Positions 7,784 through 16,017 are shown, counted from the stretch's first letter. The stretch: DNA of 35,467 nt from an uncultured Clostridia bacterium (GCA_902477755.1 CABSIK010000018.1:1-35467); one strand, 5' to 3'. Made by a program: numbers and translations. The notes: a model not told the origin generated them from the letters alone.

Positions 7784-7815
7784 TTAAGATTACCTAATAA
7801 TTAAGATTACCTAAT
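7784..7815 (-). promoter_or_regulatory. Probable MarR operator: two direct repeats
   Basis: TTAAGATTACCTAAT occurs at 7784-7798 and again at 7801-7815, a period of 17 bases. The pair lies just downstream of the marR -10 box and so covers the start of transcription. A repressor bound there would block the marR-MATE operon. Confidence 0.65.
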
Positions 7816-7816
7816 C

Positions 7817-7845
7817 ATTTTAGCAAGGGGATTTCCCTTTGTCAA
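7817..7845 (-). promoter_or_regulatory. SigA promoter of the marR-MATE operon
   Basis: On the minus strand TTGACA (7840-7845), a 17-base spacer and TAAAAT (7817-7822). Confidence 0.85.
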
Positions 7846-7868
7846 GGGGTGCTGGATACAGATAACTG

Positions 7869-7897
7869 TTGAGAAAATCATGGTTCTATGGTATACT
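7869..7897 (+). promoter_or_regulatory. SigA promoter upstream of the 101-residue gene and gdpP
   Basis: TTGAGA at 7869-7874, a 17-base spacer and TATACT at 7892-7897. It diverges from the marR promoter. It probably drives the small gene and may read on through gdpP, rplI and dnaB, since no terminator is visible between them. Confidence 0.75.
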
Positions 7898-7942
7898 ATA
7901 TTACTGCATAAACAGAAAACAGGCAGAAAGGAAGGCGATACT

Positions 7943-8248
7943 GTGCCGGAAAAATCATTCGATGTGGCAAGAAATATCCGCATGACCCAGGAGCTGCAAT
8001 GTCAAATGCTCTCTCAGGTGGCGGAACTGTTTACAGCCATGCACAACAATGCCTCAAAAGCGGAACAGACGGAGCTTCTGGCAAAGCTGGAAATCAGTCT
8101 GCGCCTTTTGGCAGGGCGGCTGGGCATCTCTCAGGACGGGCTGAGCAGAAAAGCGGCCATGACCCTGAAGGCGGCGTTGGTGCAGGAAGATGTATCTGCA
8201 TGGAAAAATGATCTGCTGACCGTTTTGCATGAACTGGAAGAAACATAA
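7943..8248 (+). CDS. Small helical protein of unknown function
   Basis: This 101-residue protein is not recognised. It is predicted all helical and soluble, with no Cys motif, membrane segment or signal peptide; the middle contains LAKLEISLRLLAGRLGISQDGL, which has helix-turn-helix-like spacing but no clear family match. The GTG at 7943 is chosen because GAAAGGAAGG sits about eight bases upstream; an earlier ATG at 7880 would lie inside the -35/-10 region. The gene is 50 bases before gdpP on the same transcript, so a link to cyclic-di-AMP or envelope physiology is possible but unproven. Confidence 0.6.
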   Translation: MPEKSFDVARNIRMTQELQCQMLSQVAELFTAMHNNASKAEQTELLAKLEISLRLLAGRLGISQDGLSRKAAMTLKAALVQEDVSAWKNDLLTVLHELEET

Positions 8249-8298
8249 ACAGTCACAGAAAGGCTTTTGAAAAAGCCAAACAGCTTGGAGGCTGCAAT

Positions 8299-10287
8299 AT
8301 GGAAGAAAAAAAAGAAGAAACAAAGAGAGGAAAGGAAGGACGGCTGCTCATAGGCATGGCGGTGGCTGTGCTGGTGGTGATCCTTTGTCTGATGTTGGAT
8401 GTACGCCTTGGCGTAGGGGCATTGGTGGGGATCGTGGCAGGCAGTTTCCTGCGCCCTCTGCTCAAAGACCTCTTTATGGATGAACCCCAAGAGGAACCTG
8501 AGGAAAACCGCTTTCTGGATACGGCAGTGCTTCGGGAAAATTTCTCCATTCCCCAGAATCTGCCCATTCCTTACGCTGTGCTTGACATTCGTGGCAGGGT
8601 CATGATGTATAATGAGCCTTTTGCGGCAGTGTTCCCCAATAGTGAGGACGCAAAGCCTGTCATTGAAGTGCTGCGGAAAACCAGCGGCGCCGGAGAACCC
8701 CAGAGAGTTACCGTAGGCGACCGTTCTTACAAAGCCGCCCTGAACCATTGCGATGTGGTGGATAAAAGCGGCGCTGTGGGGGCAGTTCTGACCCTCATTA
8801 TGGTGGATATCACCAAAACCTGTCAGCTGGAGAAAGAACTGGAGGAACAGGAAACCGTTGTGGGTATGATCCTTTTGGACAACTACGACGATGTGCTGGA
8901 CAGCATCGACGAAAACCGACTGCCCATCCTCTCCGCTCTCATTGACAGAAAGTTCAATCAGCTGGCACAGGCGGCAGATGCTGTCATCAAAAAATTGGAG
9001 AAAGACCGCTACATTTTCCTGCTTTCTAAAGGCAGTCTGGAGCGGCTGAAAGAAAAGAAATTCGAGCCATTTAACGAGATCAAAGAAATCTCCGTTGGGG
9101 AGCACATTCCTGTGACCCTCAGTATGGGTATTGGCATCGGCGGCGGCTCTCTGGAGGATGCCATGGCAAACGCAAAAGCGGCTATGGACTTGGCTCTGGG
9201 ACGAGGCGGCGATCAGGTGCTCATCAAAGACGGGGAAAAATACCTGTTCTTCGGCGGCAAAAGCGGCGAAATCCACCGGAACGCCCGTATTCGTGCTCGT
9301 GTCAAAGCGGACGCCCTTATGGAGCTCATGGGGGATGCCTCCGACATTCTGGTCATGGGGCATAAGAATGCCGATCTGGACAGCTTAGGCGCTTGTATCG
9401 GTATCTGCGCTATGGCAAAGAGCATTGGGAAAAAATGCAACATCGTCATGGACAAAGTCAGCGTAGGCGTCAAACGCCTTTGCGATAAAATGGATGAAAG
9501 CGGCAAATTCGGCGGTGTCATTGTGGATGGCGTAGACGCCATGCGTATGGTCAATGACAAAACACTGCTGGTCATTGTGGATACCCACAGGGAATCCATG
9601 GTAGACAGCAGACAGGTGCTCATGGCGGCGAAGAAAATCGTCGTTTTCGACCACCACCGTAAGAGTACCGATTTCATCGAGCAGGCGGTGCTCATTTATC
9701 ATGAGCCTTACGCTTCGTCCACATCTGAACTCATTACAGAAATGATTCAGCATATGGACAAAAAAGTAAAACTGCATCAGATCGAAGCCGATGCCCTGCT
9801 GGCAGGCATCACCGTAGACACCAAAAACTTCTGCGTGAAAACCGGCGCCATGACCTTTGAGTCAGCGGCATTCCTCCGCAGAAACGGTGCTGACAGTATT
9901 CGGGTGCGGCTGCTGTTCCAAAATGACATGGACGCTTACAAGGCGAAAGCCACAGCTGTCCGGGATGCGGAACTGTTCCGGGAGCATATCGCCATTTCCG
10001 TCTGCCCTTCCGATGTGGAAAATTCCACACTGACAGCGGCGCAGGCGGCAGACGATTTGATGAATGTCACAGGCATTCAGGCATCCTTTGTCTGCTGTAA
10101 GGTGGAGGATACGGTGTATATTTCCGCCCGCAGCTTTGGGGAGATCAATGTGCAGAGAATCATGGAAAAACTGGGTGGCGGCGGCCATCTGACGGTTTCC
10201 GGTGCGCAGATTCAGGGCTGCACCGTTGAGGAAGCCAAGGAAAAAGTCCGCGCAGCCATTGAAGAATATTTGGAGGAGGAAGCATAA
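8299..10287 (+). CDS. gdpP: Cyclic-di-AMP phosphodiesterase GdpP (YybT family)
   Basis: A 662-residue membrane-bound enzyme that hydrolyses c-di-AMP. Order of domains: two N-terminal membrane spans (about residues 16-52), a PAS-like domain (about 85-175), a degenerate GGDEF domain (about 180-310, with SMGIGIGGGS in place of a catalytic GGDEF), then DHH and DHHA1. The metal-binding motifs are intact: GHKNADLDSLG with D359 and D361, VDTHR, and DHH at 451-453; DHHA1 ends with GGGGH. Length matches the family. Its TAA overlaps the rplI ATG, and the gdpP-rplI-dnaB order is conserved in Firmicutes. c-di-AMP levels affect potassium uptake and wall stress. Confidence 0.95.
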   Translation: MEEKKEETKRGKEGRLLIGMAVAVLVVILCLMLDVRLGVGALVGIVAGSFLRPLLKDLFMDEPQEEPEENRFLDTAVLRENFSIPQNLPIPYAVLDIRGRVMMYNEPFAAVFPNSEDAKPVIEVLRKTSGAGEPQRVTVGDRSYKAALNHCDVVDKSGAVGAVLTLIMVDITKTCQLEKELEEQETVVGMILLDNYDDVLDSIDENRLPILSALIDRKFNQLAQAADAVIKKLEKDRYIFLLSKGSLERLKEKKFEPFNEIKEISVGEHIPVTLSMGIGIGGGSLEDAMANAKAAMDLALGRGGDQVLIKDGEKYLFFGGKSGEIHRNARIRARVKADALMELMGDASDILVMGHKNADLDSLGACIGICAMAKSIGKKCNIVMDKVSVGVKRLCDKMDESGKFGGVIVDGVDAMRMVNDKTLLVIVDTHRESMVDSRQVLMAAKKIVVFDHHRKSTDFIEQAVLIYHEPYASSTSELITEMIQHMDKKVKLHQIEADALLAGITVDTKNFCVKTGAMTFESAAFLRRNGADSIRVRLLFQNDMDAYKAKATAVRDAELFREHIAISVCPSDVENSTLTAAQAADDLMNVTGIQASFVCCKVEDTVYISARSFGEINVQRIMEKLGGGGHLTVSGAQIQGCTVEEAKEKVRAAIEEYLEEEA

Positions 10288-10733
10288 TGAAACTGATTTT
10301 ATTACAGGATGTAAAAAGTGTCGGCAAAAAAGGCGACCTGATCAATGCCAGCGAAGGCTATGCAAAAAATTTCCTGCTGCCGAAAAAACTGGCAGTAGAA
10401 GCTACAAAATCCAACCTGAATGACTACGAACTGAAACAGAAAGCCGAAGCAAAACGCAAACAGGAAGAACTGGAAAAAGCACAGGAAATGAAAAAACAGC
10501 TGGATGAAAAAGTTGTTGTCATCAAAGTGAAAACTGGCAGCAACGGCAAACTGTTCGGTTCTGTAACAAACAAAGAAGTTGCAGAAGAAATCATCAAACA
10601 GACAGGCATGGATCTGGATAAAAAGAAAGTATCCATCGGCGATTCCATCAAAATGCTGGGCGAAAGAACAGCAGTCATCAAACTGCATCCTAAGGTAACA
10701 GCAGAAGTGACTGTGAAAATCGTAGAAGCCTAA
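10287..10733 (+). CDS. rplI: 50S ribosomal protein L9
   Basis: A 148-residue L9, complete and of standard length. It begins MKLILLQDVKSVGKKGDLINASEGYAKNFLLP in the manner of all bacterial L9 proteins, has the long connecting helix (about 45-75) rich in K and E, and a C-terminal rRNA-binding domain. Its ATG overlaps the gdpP stop (TAATG), with GGAGGAGG just upstream. Codon use is strongly biased, matching etfA and the dehydrogenase at the window start, and serves as an internal standard for high expression here. Confidence 0.97.
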   Translation: MKLILLQDVKSVGKKGDLINASEGYAKNFLLPKKLAVEATKSNLNDYELKQKAEAKRKQEELEKAQEMKKQLDEKVVVIKVKTGSNGKLFGSVTNKEVAEEIIKQTGMDLDKKKVSIGDSIKMLGERTAVIKLHPKVTAEVTVKIVEA

Positions 10734-10763
10734 TCAATGAAAGAAAAAAAGGAGGCGGGAAAT

Positions 10764-12119
10764 ATGGAACAACAAAATACAGCCCCTCAGGCGGAAATCT
10801 TCCAGAATGTACCGCCCCATGACGATGCGGCAGAGCTGGCAGTGCTGGGCGCCATGTTTCTGGATAGGGAAGCGGCGTCATTGGCATTGGAAATGCTGAC
10901 AGGAGAGGATTTCTACCGCCCCGACCACAGACAGGTCTTTGAAGCGGCAGAGGAGCTTTACCATAGCGGCGTGCCCATCGACATGATTACCGTAAAGAAT
11001 AAACTGGAGGAAAAGCAGGTCTTTGAACAGATTGGCGGCCTGCCTTTCCTTGCCAATATCTCCACTTCCGTGGGCAGCTCCGCAAATATGCGTCATTACG
11101 CTGCCATTGTGGAGGAAAAATCCGTACTGCGTCGGCTCATCCGCACGGCGAATAATATTTCCCAGATGAGTTACGAAGGCAAAACCGATGTAAACGCCAT
11201 TATGGATACGGCGGAAAAAGGCATTTTTGATATCATGCAGAACCGTCATTCCGACCAATTCCATCATATTCGGGATATTGCCGTGGATTCCATTGAGAAA
11301 ATCGAGGATATCTACCGTTCCAAAGGGAAACTGACTGGCGTACCGACTGGTTTTGTGGACTTCGACCAGAAAACAGCAGGTTTGCAGAAATCCGACTTGA
11401 TTTTGCTGGCAGCCCGTCCTTCCATGGGGAAAACGGCTTTTGCCCTGAACATCATCCAGAATGCTGCCATCCGCAGCAATGTGCCTACAGCGGTATTTTC
11501 TCTGGAAATGAGCCGGGAACAGCTGGTAAACCGTATGCTGTGTTCCGAAGCCATGCTGGACGCCCAAAGGCTTCGTACAGGGGAACTGACAGACAGCGAC
11601 TGGGCAGATTTGATTCAGGCCATGGGGCCTCTTTCTCAGGCACCTATCTATATTGATGATACTCCCGGGGTAACCCCCATGGAGGTTCGTTCTAAGTGCC
11701 GCCGCCTGAAGGTGGAAAAAGGATTGGGACTTATCGTTATCGACTACTTGCAGCTTATGAGCGGCAACAGCCGGAACGATTCCAGACAGCAGGAGATTTC
11801 CGAAATCTCCCGTGCACTCAAGGCAATCGCCAGAGAAATGGAGGCGCCGGTTATCGCTCTTTCTCAGCTGTCCCGTGCCTGCGAACAGCGTGCGGACCAT
11901 AGACCGATGCTCTCCGACCTGAGAGAATCCGGCGCCATCGAGCAGGACGCCGATGTGGTGGCTTTCCTCTATCGTGATGAGTATTATTTCCCCGATACAG
12001 AAAAGAAAAATCAGGCGGAACTCATCATTGCCAAACAGCGTAACGGCCCGACGGGTACCGTTGATCTGACTTGGATGGGACAGTATACGAAATTTGGCAA
12101 TTTCTTGAAAAAATTCTAA
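10764..12119 (+). CDS. dnaB: Replicative DNA helicase DnaB
   Basis: A 451-residue hexameric 5'-3' helicase. The N-terminal domain (from PHDDAAELAVLGAMF) is followed by a linker and the RecA-like ATPase with Walker A ARPSMGKTAF, the following SLEMSREQLVNRM, Walker B GLIVIDYLQLM, then SQLSRACEQR and the AFLYRDEYY / KQRNGPTG end. No intein interrupts the usual insertion sites. ATG 10764 is used because AAAGGAGGCGG lies about seven bases ahead; the ATG at 10737 has no such site. Last gene of the gdpP-rplI-dnaB group. Confidence 0.97.
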   Translation: MEQQNTAPQAEIFQNVPPHDDAAELAVLGAMFLDREAASLALEMLTGEDFYRPDHRQVFEAAEELYHSGVPIDMITVKNKLEEKQVFEQIGGLPFLANISTSVGSSANMRHYAAIVEEKSVLRRLIRTANNISQMSYEGKTDVNAIMDTAEKGIFDIMQNRHSDQFHHIRDIAVDSIEKIEDIYRSKGKLTGVPTGFVDFDQKTAGLQKSDLILLAARPSMGKTAFALNIIQNAAIRSNVPTAVFSLEMSREQLVNRMLCSEAMLDAQRLRTGELTDSDWADLIQAMGPLSQAPIYIDDTPGVTPMEVRSKCRRLKVEKGLGLIVIDYLQLMSGNSRNDSRQQEISEISRALKAIAREMEAPVIALSQLSRACEQRADHRPMLSDLRESGAIEQDADVVAFLYRDEYYFPDTEKKNQAELIIAKQRNGPTGTVDLTWMGQYTKFGNFLKKF

Positions 12120-12132
12120 AATGAACTGTATG

Positions 12133-12179
12133 AACCTCGGGTGTTATGGAAAGAATTTCCAGTAATTCCGGGGTTTTTT
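12133..12179 (+). terminator. Intrinsic terminator after dnaB
   Basis: AACCTCGG at 12133-12140 pairs with CCGGGGTT at 12168-12175 (one G-U), enclosing a second small hairpin (TGGAAA/TTTCCA), and is followed by a T-run. Confidence 0.82.
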
Positions 12180-12220
12180 CATTGTTTTGCATTTTTTTCT
12201 GCGGATTGGAGAAGTTGGGG

Positions 12221-12249
12221 TTGACGTTGATTTTGGGAAAGCATATACT
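12221..12249 (+). promoter_or_regulatory. SigA promoter of the mgtE leader and operon
   Basis: TTGACG at 12221-12226, a 17-base spacer and TATACT at 12244-12249. The first mgtE start is about 270 bases downstream, so the transcript has a long leader. Confidence 0.78.
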
Positions 12250-12263
12250 AAAGGTGGAGAAAA

Positions 12264-12407
12264 ATGACAGGCAAGAAAGCAATGATGGAGGTGAACCGAA
12301 TGGACGGCAGTAGTGAAAGTATCCCTTTGGGTCCTGAGCGATGGTATTTGAATATCACAGCGGAAATGTCGCATCCTTTTGGTTCCTTTTTTCCTATGGT
12401 GAAATAG
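12264..12407 (+). CDS. Possible small protein or leader peptide upstream of mgtE (47 codons)
   Basis: An ATG at 12264 follows AAAGGTGGAGA and opens a 47-codon frame ending in TAG; its C-terminal residues are SHPFGSFFPMVK. An internal ATG at 12300 with GGAGGTG about seven bases ahead would give 35 residues. The frame lies directly after a good promoter and before two Mg2+ transporter genes. It could be a regulatory leader peptide or a small protein, or chance. It matches no family I know, has no membrane segment, and the region does not show the conserved M-box riboswitch blocks. Confidence 0.35.
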   Translation: MTGKKAMMEVNRMDGSSESIPLGPERWYLNITAEMSHPFGSFFPMVK

Positions 12408-12520
12408 GGGCTTGCTTTTCTGTGCGCGTTTTTTGGAAAATTGTATGACGACATTTTCTGCTGACACTTTTGCAAAGACAATGGTGTTTTTTTATTGTCT
12501 GAAAAACGAGGTGAAAAACA
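12408..12520 (+). promoter_or_regulatory. Untranslated leader before mgtE with one hairpin
   Basis: AGACAAT at 12476-12482 pairs with ATTGTCT at 12494-12500 around an 11-base loop that contains seven T residues. This is not a classical terminator because the T-run is in the loop. AGGTGA about seven bases before the GTG at 12521 is the likely ribosome binding site. I see no known riboswitch signature. Confidence 0.35.
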
Positions 12521-13873
12521 GTGGAGGAAATGCAGACGCTCTTTGACCATTTCAATGAACTCATGGACAAAGGGGCATATATACAGTTAAAACAGGAATT
12601 GAACGAGGAAAACGCCGCCGACTTGGCGGAATACTTCGAGGAACTGTCTGCGGAAAAACAGCTTTTCATTTTCCGTTTGCTGACCAAAGACATGGCGGCG
12701 GAAGTATTTTCCTATATGGACAGTGACACCCAGGAGCATATCGTTCATTCCATTACAGATAAAGAAGTCCGCAACATCGTAGACGAAATGTTTTTGGACG
12801 ATACGGTGGACTTTCTGGAAGAAGCACCTGCCAATCTGGTAAAAAAGGTGCTGCGCAACACTGACGCGGAAACTCGTGCTCTCATCAACCGCTTTTTGAA
12901 CTATCCGGAAAATTCTGCCGGCAGCTTGATGACCATCGAGTTTGTGAAACTCAGAGGCGGTATGACCGTTGATGTTGCCATGAAGCAGATCAAGCGGACA
13001 GGCATGGATAAGGAAACCATCTATACCTGTTATGTTATCGACGCCCACCGGAAACTCATCGGCGTTGTCCCCCTCAGAACGCTGATTTGCGCAAAAGATG
13101 AAGAACTGGTGCAGGATTTGATGGAAGAAGACGTGGTATCTGTACACACCACCGACGACCAGGAAGAAGTTGCCCAGATCTTCAAGAAATACAACTGGAT
13201 GGCACTGCCTGTTACGGACTTGGAAAACCGTTTGGTAGGCATCATCACCGTGGACGATATCGTGGACGTTATCGAACAGGAAACCACGGAAGATATGGAA
13301 AAAATGGCGGCGTTGCTGCCTTCCGATGAAGAATATCTGAAAACCCCCGTGCTGAAGCTGGCACGAAACCGTATTGTGTGGCTGTGTGTACTGATGGTAT
13401 CCGGTACCTTAAGCTCCCTTGTCATCAGCCATTATCAGACGTTGTTGGCAACGGTTATGGCGCTTTCCAGCTTCATCACCATCATCACAGGTACCGGGGG
13501 GAACGCAGGCTCTCAGGCTTCCACCATGATCATTCGCGGTATGGCACTGGGAGAAATTGAAGTGAAAGATGTACTACGGGTTGTCTGGAAGGAAGTTCGG
13601 GTCGGCGCCCTCTGCGGCATTGCTCTGGGGGCAGTCAATATGGTGCGTATGACATTTTTCAGCCCCAGTACGGGCTTTCTGGTAGACTTTACCGTTTCCA
13701 TCAGTATGGCGGCAGTGGTGGTGCTGTCTAAAACCATCGGCTGTACCCTGCCCATTCTGGCAAAGATTTTGAAGGTAGACCCGGCTATGATGGCAGGCCC
13801 TTTGATCTCCACACTGGTGGACGCTGTGGCATTGATTTTGTATTTCAGCATTGCTACTGTATTGCTGATGTAA
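12521..13873 (+). CDS. mgtE: Magnesium transporter MgtE, copy 1
   Basis: A 450-residue Mg2+ channel/transporter. The N domain (about 1-130, with FLEEAPANLVKKVLRNTD and NYPENSAGSLM) is followed by two CBS domains (about 135-255, including VGIITVDDIVDVI), the plug helix, then five membrane spans. The pore signatures GTGGNAGSQ and PAMMAGPLISTLVDA, which hold the selectivity Asp, are present. In known MgtE, Mg2+ binding to the cytosolic domains closes the pore. The GTG start is preceded by GAGGTGA. A paralogue of identical length follows 31 bases later. Confidence 0.95.
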   Translation: MEEMQTLFDHFNELMDKGAYIQLKQELNEENAADLAEYFEELSAEKQLFIFRLLTKDMAAEVFSYMDSDTQEHIVHSITDKEVRNIVDEMFLDDTVDFLEEAPANLVKKVLRNTDAETRALINRFLNYPENSAGSLMTIEFVKLRGGMTVDVAMKQIKRTGMDKETIYTCYVIDAHRKLIGVVPLRTLICAKDEELVQDLMEEDVVSVHTTDDQEEVAQIFKKYNWMALPVTDLENRLVGIITVDDIVDVIEQETTEDMEKMAALLPSDEEYLKTPVLKLARNRIVWLCVLMVSGTLSSLVISHYQTLLATVMALSSFITIITGTGGNAGSQASTMIIRGMALGEIEVKDVLRVVWKEVRVGALCGIALGAVNMVRMTFFSPSTGFLVDFTVSISMAAVVVLSKTIGCTLPILAKILKVDPAMMAGPLISTLVDAVALILYFSIATVLLM

Positions 13874-13904
13874 ATAAGAATTGGATTTTTAAAGGAGGTG
13901 TGAC

Positions 13905-15257
13905 ATGGAAGAATGGAATGAAACGGCAGAACAGTGGCAGACGCTGCTGGAAGAAGGACATTATGTACAGCTGCGAGAAGAACTGAACGAGGATAACCCT
14001 GCCAATGTGGCGGAATTTCTGGAAGAACTGCCGGCTGACAAGCAATTGTTCCTGTTCCGTCTGCTGTCCAAGGATATGGCGGCAGAAGCATTCTCCTATC
14101 TGGATAACGACACCCAGGAAATGCTGGTCACATCCATTACAGATACAGAAGTGCGGAACATTGTGGATAATATGTATCTGGACGATACTATCGACTTTCT
14201 GGAGGAAGCCCCTGCCAATCTGGTAAGCAAAGTCCTGCGCAATACCGACAGGGAAACCCGTGCCCTCATCAATCGTTTCCTGCATTATCCCGAAAACTCC
14301 GCCGGAAGTTTGATGACTGTAGAGTTTGTATACCTCTACGAAACTATGACAGCAAAGCGTGCCATGGAGATCATCCGCAAAAATGGTCTGGATAAGGAAA
14401 CCATTTACACCTGTTATGTCATTGACGCCAAAAAGCATCTGGTGGGGGTATTACCCCTCAGAACACTGCTTTTTGCCGATGAAGAAAAGCTGGTAGGAGA
14501 ACTGATGGAAGAAGATGTCATCTCCATTGCCACTTTGGATGACCAGGAAGAAGCGGCAAATTTGTTCCGAAAATATAGTTTCATTTCTTTGCCCGTTGTA
14601 GATGGGGATCAGCGTCTGGTGGGCATCATCACCGTAGACGATATTGTGGACGTTATCGACGAAGAAACCACGGAAGATATGGAAAAAATGGCGGCGCTGC
14701 TGCCTTCCGATGAAGAATATCTGAAAACACCTGTGACAAAACTGGCAAGAAACCGTATTGTGTGGCTGTGTGTGCTGATGATTTCCGGTACCCTCAGCAG
14801 TGCCATCATTTCTGGTTATGACGCTATCCTTAGTCAGGCGGTACAGCTGGCGGCATTCATCCCTGTTCTGACAGGTACCGGCGGTAATGCTGGTTCCCAG
14901 ACCTCTGCCACCATCATCCGCGGCATGTCCTTAGGGGATATCCGTCCCAAAGACATATTCCGTGTCATGGGGAAAGAAATTCAGGTGGGTATGATTTGCG
15001 GCGTCCTTCTGGCGGCACTGAACTTCATCAAACAGACCATTTTCAGCCCCTCCACCAATATCATGGTGGACTTGACTGTTTCTGTCAGCATGGGCTTTGT
15101 GGTAGTTGTGGCAAAAGCCATGGGCTGTGTCCTGCCTATTGGCGCAAAAGTTTGTAAATTAGACCCTGCCATCATGGCCGGCCCCCTCATCACCACAGTG
15201 GTGGACGCTGTGGCTCTGGTGATCTTCTTCAATGTGGCGCAGTGGCTCGTATTGTAA
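13905..15257 (+). CDS. mgtE: Magnesium transporter MgtE, copy 2
   Basis: A second 450-residue MgtE with the same domain order as its upstream neighbour and roughly two-thirds residue identity by eye. It keeps FLEEAPANLVSKVLRNTD, the CBS motif VGIITVDDIVDVI, the pore motif GTGGNAGSQ and the Asp-bearing PAIMAGPLITTVVDA. Differences cluster in the second CBS domain and in the membrane helices, so the two may differ in Mg2+ affinity or ion selectivity. AAAGGAGGTGTGAC before ATG 13905 is a strong ribosome binding site, suggesting efficient translation of the second gene. The pair must be co-transcribed; no terminator separates them. Confidence 0.95.
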   Translation: MEEWNETAEQWQTLLEEGHYVQLREELNEDNPANVAEFLEELPADKQLFLFRLLSKDMAAEAFSYLDNDTQEMLVTSITDTEVRNIVDNMYLDDTIDFLEEAPANLVSKVLRNTDRETRALINRFLHYPENSAGSLMTVEFVYLYETMTAKRAMEIIRKNGLDKETIYTCYVIDAKKHLVGVLPLRTLLFADEEKLVGELMEEDVISIATLDDQEEAANLFRKYSFISLPVVDGDQRLVGIITVDDIVDVIDEETTEDMEKMAALLPSDEEYLKTPVTKLARNRIVWLCVLMISGTLSSAIISGYDAILSQAVQLAAFIPVLTGTGGNAGSQTSATIIRGMSLGDIRPKDIFRVMGKEIQVGMICGVLLAALNFIKQTIFSPSTNIMVDLTVSVSMGFVVVVAKAMGCVLPIGAKVCKLDPAIMAGPLITTVVDAVALVIFFNVAQWLVL

Positions 15258-15301
15258 AAAAGAGAGAATTTCTTCTTACATATAGGAAATTCTCTCTTTT
15301 T
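15256..15301. terminator. Bidirectional terminator between mgtE and bioY
   Basis: AAAAAGAGAGAATTTC at 15256-15271 region pairs exactly with GAAATTCTCTCTTTTT at 15286-15301. It has A-run and T-run flanks and serves both convergent genes. Confidence 0.9.
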
Positions 15302-15305
15302 ATAT

Positions 15306-15833
15306 TTACATATGAAGATAAGCACGGATGCGGTTGCCCAGCAGGCAGGCAATGATGATTTTGACAATATCCAAGGGCAGGAATACCAGCGCCCCCATGG
15401 GCAGGGACTGCAAAAATGTGGTGTTTGTCAGGTATGCCATCCATGCGGTGCCAAGAATATAATTGATGAGGGTTGCCAGAAATAATCCTCCCATCTGTGC
15501 CGGAATATTCTTGGGGAAACGGGAAACAAACAGACTGCTGATGCCTGTCAGGAACAGAAATCCAATGAGATACCCACCGCCGGGAGCGGCAAAACGGGAA
15601 AGGCCTGCTGTGTAGCCGGAAAAAACAGGCAGTCCTGCGGCGCCCAAAAGCAGATACAGCCCAATGGCAGAAAGTGCCTGTCTGGGCGGCAGCACATAGG
15701 CCGTCAGATACATGGCGAATGTACCCAATGTCAAAGCGACTGGGCTTATGGGTATGGGAATGGATATGGGCGCAAATATGCAAATGACGGCTGTCATTAG
15801 GGCAGTCATAGTCAGTGTGCGTGTTTTTGTCAT
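15306..15833 (-). CDS. bioY: Biotin transporter substrate-binding component BioY
   Basis: A 175-residue S component of an ECF-type vitamin importer, with about six membrane spans. It shows the BioY pattern: ISIPIPISPVALTLGTFAMYLTAYVL near the N-terminus, then a GLPVFSGYTAGLSRFAAPGGGYLIGF loop and a C-terminal LPLDIVK. No ATPase (EcfA) or EcfT gene lies nearby, so it probably uses the shared ECF module encoded elsewhere. AAAAGGAGG precedes the ATG. A BirA-like operator overlaps its promoter, consistent with repression when biotin is ample. Confidence 0.93.
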   Translation of the reverse strand: MTKTRTLTMTALMTAVICIFAPISIPIPISPVALTLGTFAMYLTAYVLPPRQALSAIGLYLLLGAAGLPVFSGYTAGLSRFAAPGGGYLIGFLFLTGISSLFVSRFPKNIPAQMGGLFLATLINYILGTAWMAYLTNTTFLQSLPMGALVFLPLDIVKIIIACLLGNRIRAYLHM

Positions 15834-15862
15834 GGCAGAAGCCTCCTTTTCTTTCTGTAAGG

Positions 15863-15891
15863 AGGATACGCTTTTTATTTTTGAAAGTCAA
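15863..15891 (-). promoter_or_regulatory. SigA promoter of bioY
   Basis: Minus strand: TTGACT (15886-15891), a 17-base spacer and TATCCT (15863-15868). The -35 box lies inside one half of the BirA-like box. Confidence 0.6.
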
Positions 15892-15917
15892 CTAATTGCA
15901 ATTAAAATGGTTTACAA
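15885..15917. promoter_or_regulatory. BirA-like biotin operator
   Basis: AAGTCAACT (15885-15893), 15 bases, then GGTTTACAA (15909-15917). The known BirA box is an inverted repeat close to TTGTTAACC-N14 to N16-GGTTAACAA. The right half matches well and the left half partly. Its position over the bioY -35 box fits repression by biotinyl-AMP-bound BirA. Confidence 0.55.
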
Positions 15918-15971
15918 TTGAAAATAAAAAAAGTTTTGTAAGAAAAAATGAAAGATTGCGTCTGTAAAATG

Positions 15972-15980
15972 TGATATACT
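15972..15980 (+). promoter_or_regulatory. Extended -10 promoter for the zinc-ribbon membrane protein
   Basis: TG at 15972-15973, one base, then TATACT at 15975-15980. No good -35 box is seen, as is usual for extended -10 promoters. Confidence 0.5.
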
Positions 15981-16017
15981 ATAGAAAAATCCAGAAAGAG
16001 GGAAGGGGGAGAAGAAT

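Noticed and set aside
12250..12520. M-box or other Mg2+ riboswitch in the mgtE leader
   Set aside because: The conserved M-box sequence blocks are not seen by eye; a covariance search would be needed to exclude it fully.
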